DNA from: Candidatus Villigracilis saccharophilus
GTDB taxonomy: Bacteria; Chloroflexota; Anaerolineae; Anaerolineales; Villigracilaceae
Assembly (NCBI GenBank): GCA_016709305.1
Contig: JADJNA010000049.1
Span: 1-39,026 of the forward strand
DNA length: 39,026 nt
Reading direction: 5' to 3'
Below the pieces are notes generated by a model. The model made no database searches. It was not told where the DNA came from and saw nothing but the letters and a program-made list of their open reading frames with translations. The first letter of the stretch is position 1; every line of letters starts with the position of its first letter. A program made the position numbers and the translations under genes. This document shows, in pieces, positions 34,665 through 39,026 of this stretch.

Positions 34665-36028
34665 CTAAAACCCATTCTTTTTGATCACGCCCTTATACCA
34701 TTTTGCGCTGTCTTTTAAGATGCGCTCCTGAGTTTCATAGTTCACCCATACAATGCCGAAGCGTTGACTGTAGCCATGACTCCACTCAAAGTTATCCAGC
34801 AATGACCAGACAAAATATCCAGCCAAAGGCACACCTGCCTGCATGGCGCGATGCGCGGCGGCGAAATGGGTTCGCAGATAATTTATACGATCGACATCCG
34901 CGACATTTTTGTTTTCATACGGCGGCGTGGAATAGCTCGCGCCGTTCTCTGTGATGTAAATTTTCAACGGGTTGTAATTGAAATACACACCCCCAGAACT
35001 CCAGTGAGGTCCATCAGGTGATTTTCCCAGCCCATTTCCGTCCAATGTTCGGGTGTTTTGGGATGCGGAAAAACTAGTTGTGGATCATTGTTCGGATCAT
35101 CCGAGCGGGCAAGGTTTCTGCTGTAATAGTTCAGGCCGATGAAATCCGTAGGACAGGAGATCGTGTCCATGTCGCCTGCCTGTACAAAATCCAAACCGTT
35201 TGGCAGCCCGCCAAGTTTTGAAAAGTATTCAACCATATCCGACGGATATCCGCGGCCATACACAGGGTCGGCAAACCAGCGGAACCATTTCCCGCTTTCG
35301 GTGCGGGCGAGGTCTAGATCCATTTTGCTGTTGGAAGCCGCTGCTGCCCAATTAATATTGAGCGTAATGCCAACTTCCGCGTTTGGGCTGTTGCGGCGGA
35401 TTACTGGCACGGCCTGCCCATGAGACACAAGAAGATGGTGTGCCGCCCGCAGAGCAAGCCCATAGGTTGGATCTTTATTCCCCGGGGCATGAATGCCGTT
35501 CTCATAGCCCATCCACGCGACCACTGCAGGTTCGTTTTGAGTGATCCAACTCTTTACACGGTCGCCCAATGTGCGGGAGACAAGGTCCGCGTATTCCACA
35601 AACGCATCCCCGGTTGAGCGGACAGTCCAGCCGCCTTCATCTTCCAGGGCTTGCGGCAGATCCCAGTGATTCAGCGTAACGAATGGAGTGATGTTCGCTG
35701 CTAGCAAACCATCCACCAGACGGTCGTAGAAATCCAGTTCTTTTTTGTTGACCTTGCCGCGTCCCGCTGGCAGAATGCGCGGCCATGAGATCGAGAAACG
35801 ATATGCTCTTAAGCCAAGTTTTTCATCAAGGCGATATCTTTTTCCAAAGACGATAATGATCATCGGCCACATCGCCAGTATCATTATTTTTTATTTTCCC
35901 GGGGTGTGCGTGAACCGGTCCCAGGTCGATCTTGCCCTTGCCGTGTTTATTCCAAGCGCCTTCAATCTGGTATGAAGCCGTCGCCGACCCCACAGGAAAT
36001 CTTTTGGAAAAATAATTTTGTTTGCCAT
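34665..36028 (-). pseudogene. GH1 beta-glucosidase, broken by several frameshifts
   Basis: The gene begins at ATG 36028 (MANKIIFPKDFLWG) after TTGGAG and ends at 34665. The parts together give a normal GH1 enzyme of about 450 residues: RAYRFSISWPRILPAGRG, acid/base Glu in ITQNEPAVVAWMGYENG, FIGLNYYSRN, nucleophile Glu in IYITENGASYS, and GYFVWSLLDNFEWSHGYSQRFGIVWVNYET. At least five one-base shifts are needed, e.g. at T runs 35022-35025 and 35841-35845 (one base missing each), near 35836, near 35930 and near 35990. Reading frames with homology run through all segments, so the coding sense is preserved and decay is recent or only apparent. It would split cellobiose or other beta-glucosides in the cytosol. 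Confidence 0.85.
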
Positions 36029-36120
36029 TTTGTACTCCAATAATTTTTGAAAACTACTTACTGATCGGATCGACCTGCTTTTATTTTCAATGAAAGCGAA
36101 TGGAAGAGGGGACTACGCTG

Positions 36121-38560
36121 TTACCCCATCACCACTTCGACAGTTACTTCGCCCGAGCCGTCTTCTGCGCGGATCACACTTCCCTCGATCTGCTTCCCGT
36201 TGACTGTGACTGATTCCACGCCTTTGGTGACGTGCTTTGGATTCGTCACGTTGATAAGATAGGTTACGTCACGATATTTGCGTGTGACTGTGAATCCATC
36301 CCAATCCGCAGGAATGGCGGGATCGATCTTCAACCCGTCGAACGTTGGACGAATGCCGAGGATGTATTGTGTGATGGCGGTGTAATTCCACGCGGCTGTG
36401 CCGCTCAACCATGAATTCTTGGCTTCGCCATGGGTGGGCGCATCTTTGCCCGCGATCATCTGAGCATAGACATACGGCTCACACTTGTGTAATTCACTGA
36501 TCTCTTCGCGCGCTGATGGGTTGATGCGCTTGTAATAATCAAAGCTTTCTCTCCGCGCCCAACCATCGCCTCAGAGATCATGATCCACGGGTTGGTGTGG
36601 CAAAAGATGCCCGCGTTCTCTTTGTATCCAGGTGGATAGGATGATATCTCACCTAAATGTAAATAATACTGACTGAACGCAGGTTGTTGTAGCACAATTC
36701 CATGCGGCGTCGCAAGATGTTCAGCCACTGAATCAAGTGCTTTGACGGCATTTCCATTTTCAACACCCAAGCCTGCCATAATGCATATGCCCTGCGGTTC
36801 AATAAAGATGCTGCCCTCGGCATTCTCCTTCGACCCAAGCACATGACCAAAATTATCATAAGCGCGGCGGAACCATTCGCCGTCCCAGCCGGCGGTCCAG
36901 ACGGTTTTTTCCATTTCGCTTGCAGCATTTTCTACTTTATCTACTTGCGCTTTATCATTTCGGTGATGGGCAATGCCAGCCATTTCCTTACATGCCAGCA
37001 CGAACAACCCCGCAATGAATACACTTTCCGCGACTGTGCCATCTTTATTGGTTGTTGTTTGGAAGGATTGCCCCGGCGTGTCGGAGAAACAATTCAAGTT
37101 CAAACAATCATTTCCAGTCCGCTCGCCCGATGAGGGGTAAATTATTTGGGCCGAGGCGATCAAGTGTATATTGAATGGAACGCTGCAAGTGTTCATATAA
37201 AGGTGACTCGGTTCTCTCTTCATTTTCATATTGGACTTGTTCATCCAAAATAGACCAATCCCCGCTTTCCTTGATATACGCCGCAACCCCCAGCACCAGC
37301 CACGCGGGATCATCATTGAAGCCGGATCCAACATCATTATTGCCGCGTTTGGTCAGTGGTTGATATTGATGGAATGCTCCGCCGTTCTTGAGTTGAGTTG
37401 CAGATATGTCAAGGATTCTTTCGCGCGCGTTCAGGGATCATGTGTACAAACTCAAGCAGGTCCTGGTTTGAATCGCGGAATCCCATGCCGCGCCCTGATG
37501 CCGCTTTCAAAATAGGAAGCCGAGCGGCTCATATTAAACGTCACCATGCATTGATAGGGCATTCCAAATATTCACCGTACGATTAGTATCAGTATCCGGC
37601 GGGACACTGGAATTTTCTCAAGCAGCATGGTCCAGTGATTTCGCAATGTATTGAATGCCTTATCCGCTTTTTCTATTTGTAAATATTTTCAATGAGCGGC
37701 TTGACGCGCTTCTTGTTGATGTTTGTGAAGCGGCCGGATCAAACTTATCATCTTTTGGATTCTCCTTGATAACCAAGGATGAATACGATTTGCTTTCCTT
37801 CCCCAGCCTTCAACTGGACTTTAATATGCTGCGACCCGATGGCTGCCAGCCATTGCGCTTCGGATTGAACGAGGAGCCTGATTCAACAACTCGGAGTTGA
37901 TCCCAGCCTTTATAGTTTCCGAGAAAAGACTCGCGCTGCGTATCGTAGCCGTCTAATTTTTCAGAACAGGCGAAGTAGGCAAGTGATCACGTCGTTGCGA
38001 TATTCTGTCTTGTGATAGATGACATCGTCAACGATTTCGACCTGCCCGATGGAGTAATTGCGTTGGAAGTTGGTGGCATCGTCATTTGCATCCCACAGAC
38101 AAACTCAATGGCTGAGAACAGGCTCAGGTCGAGTCCGATCCGCTTTCGTTGGTCAGGGTCACCTGCCAGATTTCAAGACTCTCCACCGAGTGGAACAAAA
38201 TAACGGGTGGAGGATTTGATCCCATTCACTTTGGATGTGATGATGGTGTAGCCCTGTCCATGCCGACATTCGTACTCGTCAAGTTTCGTGCGTGTGGGCA
38301 TCCATGAAGGCGACCAGTATTTGCCGCTCGCATTATCGCGCAGGTAAAGATAGCGCCCGCCCATGTCGAGGGGAGCGTTGTTGTAACGATAGCGAGTATC
38401 AGGCGGCGCAGGCGCGCATCCTTATAAAATGAATAGCCGCCAGCGGTGTTGGAGATCAATCCGAAGTAGGCTTCACTGCCGAGATAGTTGATCCAGGGCA
38501 GGAGTTTCGGGTTTCAATAACGTACTCTCGATCTCGATCGTCAAAATGACCGTAATGCAT
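36121..38560 (-). pseudogene. GH94 cellobiose phosphorylase, heavily frameshifted
   Basis: Start ATG 38560 (MHYGHFDDRDREYVI) after AAGAAG; stop TAA at 36121. Spliced together, the frames give about 810 residues, the usual size. Diagnostic pieces in order: NTAGGYSFYKDARLRRL, GGRYLYLRDNASGKYWSPSW, a GFRDSNQDLLEFVHMIP segment near 37450-37500, LIGRADW and NDCLNLNCFSDTPGQSF (catalytic Asp region, about 37080-37135), ICHTNPW-like FCHTNPWIMISEAMVG (phosphate site, about 36570-36605), and NSWLSGTAAWNY near the end. The motifs match cellobiose phosphorylase most closely among GH94 activities. More than eight one-base shifts occur. The product would make glucose 1-phosphate plus glucose from cellobiose, saving ATP beside the GH1 route. 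Confidence 0.82.
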
Positions 38561-38658
38561 AATACTTCTTCTTATGGAGTAACCAAACTGATTAACTTAA
38601 ATATTTTTCATCTCTTCAAAAGAAAGTTTCGATCTCATTCATTTCGTTCCTCCGCAGT

Positions 38659-39026
38659 TTAACGCGGCCAAATTTCATTGCGCTCGCAATTTTCCTTCCA
38701 CCCTGTGCCGCGGTACGAATCTGGATGGGCAGGGTTTGTTCACTGCGCGCCCAGCACCAGGCCAGCGCACTGCGCGAGCGTCACGCCGCCGCTTCGCAAT
38801 ATCTCGCGGACTGCCTCCATCATCTTTAGCCATTCGGGATTGGGTTTGCCGTCTTTGAAATATTTCATCCACGAGGGGCTGTTTACACCGCGTACATCAT
38901 CCGCGGACGGGGTTGTGGATGCGGAATATTTTCCGGTCAATAAGCCCATCGCCAGAGGTCGCGGTTGATCGCTGCGAGGTTATATTTTCACAGAAGCGAT
39001 CACCTCCATGATGCTATCGAGCACGT
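38659..39026 (-). pseudogene. aldo/keto reductase, C-terminal part, frameshifted and cut by window edge
   Basis: The frames spell EKYNLAAINR, then GLLTGKYSASTTPSADDVRG, WMKYFKDGKPNPEWLKMMEAVREIL, GVTLAQCALAWCWARSEQTLPI and RTAAQVEENCERNEIWPR with a TAA at 38659-38661. This is the classic C-terminal third of an aldo/keto reductase with the cofactor-binding LAQ..LAW.WAR.....PIPG region. At least three single-base shifts interrupt it. The N-terminal catalytic part lies beyond the right edge. It is a different subgroup from the reductase at 28851-29708. Confidence 0.72.

Noticed and set aside
36121..38560. Several small independent genes at the right end, on both strands
   Set aside because: On the minus strand the pieces line up in order with one cellobiose phosphorylase; the plus-strand frames are shadows.

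Overview
The window reads as part of a chromosome or metagenome contig from a Chloroflexota bacterium, probably an Anaerolineae relative. This rests on gene content, on the Thr/Glu/Ala/Pro-rich (TEAP) spacer behind the lipobox of the sugar-binding lipoprotein, and on a saccharolytic theme. No rRNA or phylogenetic marker gene is present, so the assignment is an inference. I see no tRNA, rRNA, CRISPR array or phage module.

Layout. (1) 1-3310: an IS110-family element on the minus strand, with a structured upstream non-coding region that is a candidate bridge RNA. It abuts the 5'-truncated remnant of an IS1182-family element on the plus strand. (2) 3319-8150, minus strand: a PAPS-type sulfotransferase, a GH31 glycosidase of the MYORG-like type, and a GT-B-like protein of unknown function. 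(3) 8274-14575, minus strand: a LacI-type regulator, sugar-binding lipoprotein, two unusually long ABC permeases (the first broken by two frameshifts) and an alpha/beta hydrolase. (4) 14595-17922: a 30-bp palindromic LacI-type operator, then divergently a clan GH-D glycosidase (one frameshift) and galT. With the GH31 gene this looks like an alpha-galactoside import, hydrolysis and Leloir-type utilisation locus. (5) 18340-25977, plus strand: a CHASE-PAS sensor, a hybrid histidine kinase (PAS3-HisKA-HATPase-REC-REC-HPt), a lone REC protein and a REC-GGDEF diguanylate cyclase. A disordered 0.55-kb stretch separates the first two. (6) 26141-29708, minus strand: molybdate modB and modA (no modC seen), mannose-6-phosphate isomerase and an aldo/keto reductase. 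(7) 29903-39026: an MFS importer (+), then on the minus strand a 1151-residue GH94-like protein of unknown activity (one frameshift), a GH1 beta-glucosidase, a GH94 cellobiose phosphorylase and the end of a second aldo/keto reductase. This suggests beta-glucoside uptake and combined phosphorolysis and hydrolysis.

Frameshifts are a major property of the window. They are single-base gains or losses, mostly in short homopolymers, sparse on the left and very dense from about 31.9 kb to the right end. The GH1, GH94 and last aldo/keto reductase genes can be read only by hopping frames. The pattern fits residual long-read consensus error (perhaps at a contig end) at least as well as real gene decay.
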